Source of the DNA: JACMMS01 sp043758775
GTDB lineage: Bacteria > Pseudomonadota > Gammaproteobacteria > Burkholderiales > Methylophilaceae
NCBI GenBank assembly: GCA_043758775.1
Contig: JAYVMU010000042.1
Span: 1-64,000, forward strand
Reading direction: 5' to 3'
Length of the DNA stretch: 64,000 nt
Below the pieces are notes generated by a model. The model was not told where the DNA came from. It ran no database searches and saw only the letters and a program-made list of their open reading frames with translations. The position numbers were made by a program, and so were the translations under genes. Shown here piece after piece: positions 28,001 through 36,409 of the stretch. Within the stretch, counting starts at the first letter, position 1. Each line of letters begins with the position of its first letter.

Positions 28001-30058
28001 TTATAGAGTAGATTGCACATAGACCACTTCGGTACTCGGCAACACAGGCTTGTTGGCTAAGTATCGATATACCACCCTTATCATATCGACTAGCACCAGC
28101 CATAATACCAACACAAAAAATAGCGTTAAATAGGCATCCAAATGCTGATTGAATATGAGTTGCGGTGCAACGGCGGCTTTTTCAGCTGACAGCGTACCCG
28201 CTGCCAATTTTGCAGCCATATCGTTAGCCGCTGCAAAAAACCCTATACGAATATCATCACTAAAAATCTTTTGCCACGCGGCAGTAGTGGTAATAGTAAC
28301 CAAAGCCAGTAAAGGAATACCTGTCACCCAAGCGTATTTTAATTTGCCAGATTTCACTAAAATACCAGTTGCCACACACAAGGCAATTGCCGCTAACATC
28401 TGGTTAGAAATACCGAATAATGGCCACAGAATATTGACGCCGCCATTCGGGTCTATCACGCCAATATATAAAAAGTAGCCCCAGCCAGCAACTACTAATG
28501 CACTGGTAATTAGCACTGATGGCCACCAAGAGGTTTGTCCCATTTTCGGCCAAACATTACCTAACATATCCTGCAACATAAAACGGCCAACACGTGTACC
28601 TGCATCTAACGTGGTGAGAATAAAAATCGCCTCAAACATAATGGCAAAGTGATACCACAGGGCGAGCAAGCCTTTACCAAACGCGCTGCCAAAGATGCTC
28701 GCCATGCCCACTGCCAAGCTAGGTGCGCCGCCTGTGCGGGCAAATAGCGTAGATTCGCCCATGTCCTTAGCTAGTTGTTGCATTTGTTCTACCGTTACAG
28801 CAAAACCCCATGAATTGATTTTGGCAATCGCATCCACTGCCTCTTTACCCACTACCCCCGCTGGGCTATTAATGGCAAAGAATACGCCTGGCTCCAGCAC
28901 TGTCGCCGCCACCATCGCCATAATCGCCACAAATGATTCCAATAGCATTGCGCCATAGCCGATCAAACGGATATCACGTTCATTCTCCAACAACTTGGGC
29001 GTAGTGCCCGAAGCGATGAGCGCGTGAAAGCCAGAAATCGCGCCACAAGCAATGGTAATAAACACAAACGGAAATAACTTGCCGCCGAATATCGGGCCAG
29101 TACCGTCAATAAACTGTGTCAGCGCTGGCATCTTGACAGTAGGTTGCAAAATCAGCATGGCAATTGCCAATAAAATGATCGTACCTAATTTCATGTAAGT
29201 AGACAAATAATCACGCGGCGCAAGCAGCATCCACACTGGCAAAATGGCAGCAGCAAAACCATAGGCAATGACCGCATAAGCCAACGGTAAACCATCATGA
29301 TCGAACAACACGCGTAAACCAGCCTGATGATCTATCCAACCGCCAAACACGACTGCGGCCAATAGCAAAATTACACCGATTGCGGATGCTTCCAGCACAC
29401 GTCCAGGGCGGATATTACGTATATAAAACCCGATGAGTATGGCAATAGGAATAGTCGATGCGACAGTAGAGGTTGCCCATGGGCTATGTTTCATGGCGTT
29501 GACCACCACCAGCCCTAACACGGCGATTAAAATAATCATAATCAAGAACGTGCCGATCAATGCTGCGCCGCCACCTATCACACCGATTTCATCACGTGCC
29601 ATTTGTCCTAAACTACGCGCATTGCGACGTGTTGAAAAAAACAAGGTCACCATATCTTGCACCGCACCACCCAATACAGCGCCAATTAAAATCCACAAAG
29701 TCCCAGGCAGATAGCCGAATTGAGCGGCAAGCGTAGGCCCAACCAAAGGCCCCGGACCAGCGATTGCAGCAAAATGATGACCAAACACTACCCATTTATT
29801 AGTCGGTACAAAATCACGACCATCATCCATGCGCTCGGCAGGTGTAGCACGCGTTTCGTCGATTACTAGCACTTTTGCCGCAATCCACGCCGCATAGAAA
29901 CGATACGCTAATGCATACACACAAGCAGCCGCGGTAATAAACCACAAAGCATTGATACTTTCACCGCGATTAAAAGCAATGCCGCTTACAGCCGTAACGC
30001 CCACCACCACCACAGCCAACCAGATTAGCTTGCTCACAAATTTATTCATAGCGCTCAT
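28001..30058 (-). CDS. cstA: CstA/BtsT family transporter (carbon starvation protein)
   Basis: 685-residue inner-membrane protein with about 16-18 helices. Hallmarks are VFGHHFAAIAGPGPLVGPTLAAQFG, IGAVLGGAVQDMV, GFHALIASGTTPK and the late DAGTRVGRFMLQD. Family members import peptides or pyruvate during carbon limitation. No regulator is adjacent. The next three reverse genes (DUF898, M48, ybdD) are close enough to share its transcript. Confidence 0.93.
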   Translation of the reverse strand: MSAMNKFVSKLIWLAVVVVGVTAVSGIAFNRGESINALWFITAAACVYALAYRFYAAWIAAKVLVIDETRATPAERMDDGRDFVPTNKWVVFGHHFAAIAGPGPLVGPTLAAQFGYLPGTLWILIGAVLGGAVQDMVTLFFSTRRNARSLGQMARDEIGVIGGGAALIGTFLIMIILIAVLGLVVVNAMKHSPWATSTVASTIPIAILIGFYIRNIRPGRVLEASAIGVILLLAAVVFGGWIDHQAGLRVLFDHDGLPLAYAVIAYGFAAAILPVWMLLAPRDYLSTYMKLGTIILLAIAMLILQPTVKMPALTQFIDGTGPIFGGKLFPFVFITIACGAISGFHALIASGTTPKLLENERDIRLIGYGAMLLESFVAIMAMVAATVLEPGVFFAINSPAGVVGKEAVDAIAKINSWGFAVTVEQMQQLAKDMGESTLFARTGGAPSLAVGMASIFGSAFGKGLLALWYHFAIMFEAIFILTTLDAGTRVGRFMLQDMLGNVWPKMGQTSWWPSVLITSALVVAGWGYFLYIGVIDPNGGVNILWPLFGISNQMLAAIALCVATGILVKSGKLKYAWVTGIPLLALVTITTTAAWQKIFSDDIRIGFFAAANDMAAKLAAGTLSAEKAAVAPQLIFNQHLDAYLTLFFVLVLWLVLVDMIRVVYRYLANKPVLPSTEVVYVQSTL

Positions 30059-30784
30059 TAAATCAATCTTAAAATTATTGATAAGTATAATTCAGAATGC
30101 CTAATTAGCATGCTTACACCAAGTCTTTAAATACCAGAGATAAGTAAAGCAGAAATCACTCATACAGGCATCATCAAAGCTTGTTTGTGGTGCATAAACT
30201 TTTGCTTTCGTAGTGCATCCGCACTCAAGCTGTGCAATAAAATAATTTTTAATTACTACTCCTTTCGCTAACCAATAAAAAATTTTAATACACTTCAATA
30301 CGTTAATAACACTTAACTCTAATGGCACGGCATTTGCTATCTAGCTTTATAACTAGAGCTGTAGAACTAATTCTTTTGAAGTAGTCGCCATTCTTAAGAG
30401 TCATGATTTTCGATAATGATTTAGAGCGAACCACACCGTTAAAAGAATCACTGCAGGATACCGGATTTGGCGTAGTTGCACATCTGTAAGATAGGATGAG
30501 CCTAGGCGCAGCATGATATGGAGAAGCAACCCTGCTTTCACACCTTATCTTGATGATGACTAATGCTCCAACTGCTGGCAGCGGTGAAATTTTGGATGTG
30601 AAATTACCGCGTCCAAGAGAATGTTTTGTACTAGTAGAAAATGCCCAATATAGCAACTTATGTAGTGGAGTGTTGCACTTTCTGCATGAGCGTCACGCAA
30701 AAAAATATGCTTAATCTAGATGATTAAATTATCAATATAATCAATATTTTATAAAAAAATTACTTTCAAAGAAAGACTCTCATA
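30059..30784. other. 726-bp intergenic region with decayed coding sequence
   Basis: The part next to cstA (30059-30390) is AT-rich and shows no coding frame I can support. From 30394 it holds the nasT-like fragment annotated separately. In the same frame, two stops later, an open stretch 30517-30714 encodes a 65-residue peptide (internal ATG at 30553) that includes ILDVKLPRPRECFVLVENA and ends HERHAKKYA; I do not recognise it. The last 70 bp are the AT-rich upstream region of the porin. Confidence 0.5.
30394..30489 (+). pseudogene. Probable 5' remnant of a nasT-type (ANTAR) response regulator
   Basis: The frame reads LRVMIFDNDLERTTPLKESL, then QDTGFGVVAHL and a stop (TAA at 30487-30489). This resembles the first beta-alpha-beta unit of NasT-type receiver/ANTAR antiterminators, as I remember the family. 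No full receiver or ANTAR RNA-binding domain follows. The same frame meets TGA at 30514-30516, then stays open to 30714 with unrelated-looking sequence. Its place just before a nitrate assimilation cluster supports the identity. The family match is from memory, so it is tentative. Confidence 0.45.
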
Positions 30785-32257
30785 ATGCAACGCTATGCTC
30801 CACTAAAAACCATCACATTAGCTACCTTGCTAGCATTAGCCTCATTAAACACGGCGCATGCAGAAGATGCTGTCCCTGAAACGGTAACAGAATATACCTT
30901 GCTAGACTCCGTGATGGAAGGCAAGCCAATGACTAGCTTCAGGTTACGTTATGAAGAGGTTAAGCAAGCTGGTTTTCAACCTGCTGCGCCGAATACTACG
31001 CCCAATGATCAATTAAAAGATGCTGAGGGTATTACTTTACGTAGTTTAATCGGCTGGCAAACAGCTCCATTTCATAACTTTAGCTTTGCTGCACAAGCCA
31101 TTAATGTCAGTAAGTTTAAGGATGATTTTAACGATAGTACCAATAGCACGCTGATTAATAGTGTGTCGAATCAGCCCAATAAACTGCAATATGCCAAAAT
31201 TGTCGATCCAGATGAGACCGACATTAATCAGTTATACCTAGACTGGACAGGTATTAAAAATACCCGTCTACGTGCTGGTCGCCAACAAATCAACCTGGAT
31301 AATGTGCGTTTTATTGGTGACGTTGGCTTTCGTCAAGGCATGCAAGTGTTTGATGGCATCACAGCACTGAATAAATCTATTCCTGATACCGAAGTCTATT
31401 TAGGTTACATCGGCAATGTAAAACAAATCACTACTGAAGAGCGTTCTGATGGTCATTTAGATATTGCTAATGTTAAATATCGCATATCACCGACAGAATC
31501 TTTAGTTGGCTATGGTTATTTATCAAGTTTTACTGATTTAGGCTTTGGTCGCGCTTGGTTTGGTAATGCGCCTGGCGCAGCGGGTGGTACCAAGAATGGC
31601 AACCTTAACCAAAATGCTGATCAAGGTAATAAAATATTTGGCTTACGCTTAGATGGTGCACATAAACTGAATGATGACTGGAAAGCACTCTACACCGCAG
31701 AGTATGCGAAGCAGACAGCTTATGCAGGCGGCGATAGCCGTATTGACGCGCATTATTACAAAGTAGGTGGTGGCGCGGCTTACGGCAATTTTACTTTGCG
31801 TGCAGATCAGGAGTTGCTATCCAGCAATCATGGTAACTATGCTTTTCAAACGCCATTTGGCACCACTCACCTTTTCCAGGGCTGGGTAGATAAATTTTTA
31901 GCTACACCCCTAGAAGGAATTCAGGATAGTTTTGTGACAGCCACCTATAAGTATGGTGATTTTGTTTTCTTTGCTGATTATCACATTTTTAATTCCGATA
32001 CTAATTTCCATACTGTTGGCAGTGGTGCACTGACCAATGGCAATCGATTTGGTCAAGAATGGAATGCTGCCGTTAGTTATAACGTCAATAAAAATGTTGT
32101 CACCAAATTGGAATACGGCAAATTTACTGAAGGCGATCAATATGCCTTAGCATCTACTGCTGTACCAGCTAATAACCCAACAGCAATTGCCAATGCCAAT
32201 CGTGGTCGCGTACGTGATACAGACAAGCTCTGGCTAACTGCGATGTACACTTTTTAA
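30785..32257 (+). CDS. Outer-membrane beta-barrel porin (alginate-export-like)
   Basis: 490 residues. A signal peptide (about 26 residues, ending SLNTAHA) is followed by alternating-hydrophobicity beta strands such as GDFVFFADYHIFN and SLVGYGYLSSF, and the protein ends in an aromatic residue (LWLTAMYTF), the outer-membrane sorting signature. RAGRQQINLDNVRFIGDVGFRQ resembles the alginate-export porin group. Its location directly before nirB suggests uptake of nitrate or nitrite, but the pore specificity is not readable from sequence. Confidence 0.8.
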   Translation: MQRYAPLKTITLATLLALASLNTAHAEDAVPETVTEYTLLDSVMEGKPMTSFRLRYEEVKQAGFQPAAPNTTPNDQLKDAEGITLRSLIGWQTAPFHNFSFAAQAINVSKFKDDFNDSTNSTLINSVSNQPNKLQYAKIVDPDETDINQLYLDWTGIKNTRLRAGRQQINLDNVRFIGDVGFRQGMQVFDGITALNKSIPDTEVYLGYIGNVKQITTEERSDGHLDIANVKYRISPTESLVGYGYLSSFTDLGFGRAWFGNAPGAAGGTKNGNLNQNADQGNKIFGLRLDGAHKLNDDWKALYTAEYAKQTAYAGGDSRIDAHYYKVGGGAAYGNFTLRADQELLSSNHGNYAFQTPFGTTHLFQGWVDKFLATPLEGIQDSFVTATYKYGDFVFFADYHIFNSDTNFHTVGSGALTNGNRFGQEWNAAVSYNVNKNVVTKLEYGKFTEGDQYALASTAVPANNPTAIANANRGRVRDTDKLWLTAMYTF

Positions 32258-32284
32258 TGAGCAACACTAAATTGCCCCTAATTA

Positions 32285-32296
32285 GTGCACGTGCAC
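32285..32296. promoter_or_regulatory. Perfect 12-bp palindrome GTGCACGTGCAC
   Basis: Self-complementary site about 75 bp upstream of the sigma-54-like promoter. It contains the NtrC half-site words TGCAC and GTGCA but without the usual spacer, so it could be a degenerate enhancer or another protein's operator. Confidence 0.3.
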
Positions 32297-32356
32297 AAAG
32301 CCACGATTACAAATAGCGCATACGTTACATAATATCAATATAAACCATTGAATTAT

Positions 32357-32370
32357 ATCATTTAAATGAT
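32357..32370. promoter_or_regulatory. Palindrome ATCATTTAAATGAT abutting the promoter
   Basis: 14-bp perfect inverted repeat whose right end abuts the -24 element of the predicted nirB promoter. The position would suit a repressor or an activator-spacing element; identity unknown. Confidence 0.35.
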
Positions 32371-32386
32371 TGGTATATTATTTGCT
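32370..32386 (+). promoter_or_regulatory. Sigma-54 (RpoN)-type promoter of the nirB operon
   Basis: The sequence TTGGTATATTATTTGCT has GG at -24 and GC at -12 separated by exactly 10 bases, plus the TTGG and TTTGC(T) consensus bases. Transcription would start near 32397, giving an 84-base leader before nirB. Sigma-54 control fits nitrogen assimilation genes and would require an NtrC-type activator encoded elsewhere. Confidence 0.6.
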
Positions 32387-32480
32387 TATCTTTATAAATA
32401 CAAAGCTATTCAGTACAAATGGCAGCCGGATTTAAGGCAGGAATCAGGAAAAATTCAGGCGTAATTTAAGGACGAGCAAG

Positions 32481-34934
32481 ATGCAAAAAATGAAATTAGT
32501 CGTAGTCGGTAATGGTATGGCGGGTATGCGCACTGTTGAAGAACTTCTGAAAATCGCGCCCGATTTTTATGATATTACCGTATTTGGCGATGAGCCCTAT
32601 CCGAACTATAACCGTATTATGCTTTCCCCAGTATTGGCCAATGAACAAACCATTGACGATATTATTTTAAACAGCCGTGAGTGGTATGCAAAAAACAACA
32701 TCGCACTGCATACCAATGCGCGTATCAGCAAAATTGACCGCAAGAACCGCGTAGTTTATGCCGAAGATGGTACCAGCGCGGAATATGACCGCTTGCTTCT
32801 GGCTACAGGCTCTAAACCATTCATGCTGCCAATTCCAGGTAAAGATTTAGCGGGCGTCATCGGTTATCGCGATATTAAAGACACCAATGACATGATAGAT
32901 ACCGCTAAAGCACATACACATGCGGTGGTGATTGGTGGTGGCTTGCTAGGTCTGGAAGCAGCGAATGGCCTGAAGATTCAAGGTATGGAAGTCACCGTTG
33001 TACATAAAAACGATTGGCTGCTGGAGCGCCAGCTCGATAAGACTGCTGGCGTGATGTTGCAAAAAAATCTAGAAGCCAAAGGACTGAACTTTCTATTAAA
33101 TAAAGACACAGCACAACTCATTGGCCATGAAGATGGCCAGCATCAAGGACGCGTAAAAGGCGTGCAATTCAGCGATGGCCTAGTTGTAGCTGCCGACTTA
33201 GTGGTCATGGCAGTTGGTATACGCCCTAATTTTGCATTAGCAGAATCTGCCGGCATTTACTGTAACCGCGGCATTGTGGTGAACGATACTATGCAAACCT
33301 ACGATCCACGTATATATGCGGTGGGCGAGTGCGTGGCACATCGTGGCATCTCTTATGGCTTGGTTGCACCATTATTCGAGATGGCAAAAGTCTGTGCGAA
33401 CCATTTAGCCAATTTTGGTATTGGCCAATACAAAGGCTCAGTCACCTCTACCAAATTAAAAGTGACGGGTATCGATTTATTTTCTGCTGGCGACTTTGCG
33501 CCGGCAGAGACAATGAACGATGGTCGTGAAGAAATTGTGTTGCATGATGCTGTGGGCGGGGTATACAAAAAACTCGTCATCAAAAATGACACAATCATTG
33601 GCAGCGTGCTATATGGGGATACCGCAGACGGTTCGTGGTATTTTCAAATGTTGCGCGATGGTAAAGCCATCCACGAAATTCGCGACCATTTGATGTTTGG
33701 TCAGGATTCGCTCGGCAATTCTGGCCATCAAGGCCAGGATAAAGCGGCAGCAATGACCAATGAAATGGAAGTATGTGGCTGTAATGGCGTATGCAAAGGC
33801 ACGATTGTTAAAGCCATTCAAGACCAAGGCTTGTTCACCATTGATGATGTAAAAAAACAAACCAAAGCTGGCTCAAGCTGTGGTTCATGCGTGGGCCTAG
33901 TTGAACAAATATTGGCATCAGCCTTAGGTGGCGGTTATGCGCCACCATCAACCAGCAAAGCCATTTGTGGCTGTTCTGACAAAAACCATGAGGAAGTGCG
34001 GGAAGAAGTCCGCAAAAACAAATATTTAAATATTCCAGACGCCATGACAGGCATGGATTGGCGTACACCTAACGGCTGCGCTACTTGTCGCCCAGCGCTC
34101 AACTACTATTTGCTTTCAACTTGGCCGCATGAAGCGGTGGATGATCCGCAGTCACGTTTTATTAACGAACGTGTGCACGCCAATATTCAGAAAGATGGCA
34201 CTTACTCTGTGATTCCACGTATGTACGGCGGCGTAACTACACCAGACCAGCTGCGCAAGATTGCCGATGTGGCTGATAAATATGCCGTGCCGATGGTAAA
34301 GGTTACAGGTGGCCAACGCATAGACCTACTCGGTGTGAAAAAGGAAGACCTAATTAACATGTGGAAAGACCTCGACATGCCTTCTGGTTACGCCTATGCC
34401 AAAGGCATTCGTACCGTTAAAACCTGTGTCGGTTCTGAGTTCTGCCGTTTTGGTACACAAGACTCCACGCAAATGGGTATTGATATCGAAAAAGCCTTCG
34501 ACCATATGTGGGCACCGCATAAAGTGAAGTTTGCTGTATCAGGCTGCCCTCGTAATTGTGCTGAATCTGGCATTAAAGACGTCGGCATTATCGGCGTCGA
34601 CTCTGGCTGGGAAATCTATGTCGGCGGCAACGGCGGCATCAAAACCGAAGTCGCGCAATTCTTATGCAAAGTAAAAACGAGTGAAGAAGTGCTGGAATAT
34701 TCAGGCGCATTTATTCAAATTTACCGTGAAGAAGCGCGTTATCTAGACCGCACCGTGCATTGGATTGAGCGCGTAGGCTTGGGATACGTAAAACAACGCG
34801 TGTTAGAAGATGTTGAAGGTCGTAAAGCGGCTTACGAGCGTCTACTTTTTGCACTACAAGGCGCAATTGAACCTTGGAGCGAGCGCGTAGAGAAACAGGC
34901 AGAGCACAAAGAGTTTGAAACAATCACTATTTAA
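32481..34934 (+). CDS. nirB: Assimilatory nitrite reductase, large subunit
   Basis: 817 residues. The N-terminal FAD/NAD(P)H module (VVVGNGMAGMRT, VVIGGGLLGLEAANGL, YAVGECVAH) is followed by BFD-type [2Fe-2S] cysteines in EVCGCNGVCKG and SCGSCVGLVE. The C-terminal sulfite/nitrite reductase domain carries the siroheme-[4Fe-4S] ligands in TCVGSEFCRFG and SGCPRNCAESG. It reduces nitrite to ammonium with six electrons from NAD(P)H in the cytoplasm. A TAAGGA ribosome site precedes the ATG. Unusually, its partner nirD lies three genes downstream. Confidence 0.96.
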   Translation: MQKMKLVVVGNGMAGMRTVEELLKIAPDFYDITVFGDEPYPNYNRIMLSPVLANEQTIDDIILNSREWYAKNNIALHTNARISKIDRKNRVVYAEDGTSAEYDRLLLATGSKPFMLPIPGKDLAGVIGYRDIKDTNDMIDTAKAHTHAVVIGGGLLGLEAANGLKIQGMEVTVVHKNDWLLERQLDKTAGVMLQKNLEAKGLNFLLNKDTAQLIGHEDGQHQGRVKGVQFSDGLVVAADLVVMAVGIRPNFALAESAGIYCNRGIVVNDTMQTYDPRIYAVGECVAHRGISYGLVAPLFEMAKVCANHLANFGIGQYKGSVTSTKLKVTGIDLFSAGDFAPAETMNDGREEIVLHDAVGGVYKKLVIKNDTIIGSVLYGDTADGSWYFQMLRDGKAIHEIRDHLMFGQDSLGNSGHQGQDKAAAMTNEMEVCGCNGVCKGTIVKAIQDQGLFTIDDVKKQTKAGSSCGSCVGLVEQILASALGGGYAPPSTSKAICGCSDKNHEEVREEVRKNKYLNIPDAMTGMDWRTPNGCATCRPALNYYLLSTWPHEAVDDPQSRFINERVHANIQKDGTYSVIPRMYGGVTTPDQLRKIADVADKYAVPMVKVTGGQRIDLLGVKKEDLINMWKDLDMPSGYAYAKGIRTVKTCVGSEFCRFGTQDSTQMGIDIEKAFDHMWAPHKVKFAVSGCPRNCAESGIKDVGIIGVDSGWEIYVGGNGGIKTEVAQFLCKVKTSEEVLEYSGAFIQIYREEARYLDRTVHWIERVGLGYVKQRVLEDVEGRKAAYERLLFALQGAIEPWSERVEKQAEHKEFETITI

Positions 34935-34991
34935 AACTTGGGTTAGAAGTATTAGATAGTAAGCAGATTAAAAGTATTTATGGAGCACATG

Positions 34992-36203
34992 ATGCAAAAG
35001 AGTTTCTGGCAAGCAGGACATAAGCCCACATTATTTTCAGCATTTTTATACTTTGACTTAAGTTTTATGGTGTGGGTGCTACTTGGCCCACTGGCCGTGC
35101 AAATTGCGGGCGACCTACAATTAACGCCTGCACAAAAAGGCTTAATGGTAGCAACGCCAGTGTTGGCTGGCGCGTTACTGCGCATTGTAATGGGCGTATT
35201 AGTTGACCAGCTAAAACCGAAAAAAGCCGGCCTAATTGGCCAAGTGATTGTGCTTATTTCACTTTTAGTTGCATGGCTGCATGGCATTCATACTTATCAA
35301 CAAACTTTATTGCTCGGCATATTTCTAGGCTTTGCAGGCTCAGCATTTGCTGTGGCATTGCCATTAGCCTCACGCTGGTATCCAGCCGAGCATCAAGGTA
35401 CCGCTTTAGGCATTGCCGGTGCAGGTAATTCTGGTACTGCTTTAGCCGCAGTTTTTGCACCTAGCTTGGCACTAGCCTACGGTTGGAATAATGTGTTTGG
35501 TTTAGCGATGATTCCACTAGCTATTGCAATGGTGATCTATGTGATCTATGCGAAAGATGCGCCAGACGCACCTGCAGCCAAATCCTTAGCCCAGTATTTA
35601 GCTGTGTTAAAAGACAAAGACGCGTGGTGGTTTATGTTCTTCTACAGTGTCACTTTTGGTGGCTTCGTGGGTTTGGCTTCATCGCTCACTATTTACTTTC
35701 ATGACCAATATGGCTTATCACCAGTACATGCAGGTTATTTCACCGCAGCATGCGTCTTTGCAGGATCTTTAGTACGCCCATTCGGCGGCAATTTAGCTGA
35801 CCGTATCGGTGGTATTCGCTCACTCACTATCATGTATGCACTTGCGGCAATCTTTCTATTTATATTAAGTTTTGGCATGCAGCAGCAAGCGCTTGGGCTA
35901 ACCGTGTTAATTTTAGCCATGGCATCGCTAGGCATGGGCAACGGCGCGGTGTTTCAATTAGTACCACAACGTTTCCGTAAAGAAATTGGTGTCATGACAG
36001 GCCTGGTTGGCATGGCAGGCGGCGTCGGTGGTTTTTATCTAGCATCCAGCCTGGGTTATTCCAAGCAAATAACAGGCAGTTACCAAACAGGTTTAATGGC
36101 TTTTGCAGGCTTAGCAATATTAGCCATGATTGGCTTAATGGGCGTTAAAACACGCTGGAGAACCACTTGGGGCAGCGCTACAGCAACCAGCGCAAAGGTA
36201 TAA
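34992..36203 (+). CDS. MFS nitrate/nitrite transporter (NarK/NasA type)
   Basis: 403 residues, twelve transmembrane helices. The nitrate-transporter signatures are both present: FAGSAFAVALPLASRWYPAE then GIAGAGNSGTALAAV near helix 5, and GMGNGAVFQLVPQRF then GMAGGVGGF near helices 10-11. It imports nitrate, and may export nitrite, across the inner membrane. Several ATGs occur close together at 34980, 34989 and 34992; GGAG lies 6 bases before the last, which gives the best start (MQKSFWQAGHKP). It lies 57 bp after nirB. Confidence 0.93.
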   Translation: MQKSFWQAGHKPTLFSAFLYFDLSFMVWVLLGPLAVQIAGDLQLTPAQKGLMVATPVLAGALLRIVMGVLVDQLKPKKAGLIGQVIVLISLLVAWLHGIHTYQQTLLLGIFLGFAGSAFAVALPLASRWYPAEHQGTALGIAGAGNSGTALAAVFAPSLALAYGWNNVFGLAMIPLAIAMVIYVIYAKDAPDAPAAKSLAQYLAVLKDKDAWWFMFFYSVTFGGFVGLASSLTIYFHDQYGLSPVHAGYFTAACVFAGSLVRPFGGNLADRIGGIRSLTIMYALAAIFLFILSFGMQQQALGLTVLILAMASLGMGNGAVFQLVPQRFRKEIGVMTGLVGMAGGVGGFYLASSLGYSKQITGSYQTGLMAFAGLAILAMIGLMGVKTRWRTTWGSATATSAKV

Positions 36204-36234
36204 TCAGTTTTTTAACTGAAGCTAGGAATTGATA

Positions 36235-36396
36235 ATGCCATTTAAATTAGTCATGTGTTTACTCTCGTTTGCTTGCGCTAGCGCGATTGTCATTGTTGGA
36301 TTTTTTACTGATCCAACAATTGGACCAATACTGAATATTTTTTTATTCATGTTTCTAAGCTTGAATGGCTGGTTTTGGTATAGATCCAAACCATAA
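36235..36396 (+). CDS. 53-residue predicted membrane protein
   Basis: Small frame starting MPFKLVMCLLSFACASAIVI and ending GWFWYRSKP. It predicts two hydrophobic helices (about residues 4-24 and 29-46) linked by a short FTDPTIGP turn, with a positively charged C-terminus. AGGA lies 8 bases before the ATG. It sits between the nitrate transporter (31 bp upstream) and the kinase-phosphatase (13 bp downstream) on the same strand, so it belongs to the operon. I do not recognise a family. A role as a small partner of the transporter or of the membrane-anchored kinase is only a guess. Confidence 0.55.
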   Translation: MPFKLVMCLLSFACASAIVIVGFFTDPTIGPILNIFLFMFLSLNGWFWYRSKP

Positions 36397-36409
36397 CACC
36401 AATTTATCC

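Noticed and set aside
30101..30328. 75-codon reverse frame upstream of cstA
   Set aside because: No ribosome site seen, no family resemblance; it lies where the cstA promoter should be.
30303..30656. 117-codon reverse frame in the cstA-porin gap
   Set aside because: No recognisable domain, odd composition, and it overlaps the forward nasT-like remnant that makes better sense.
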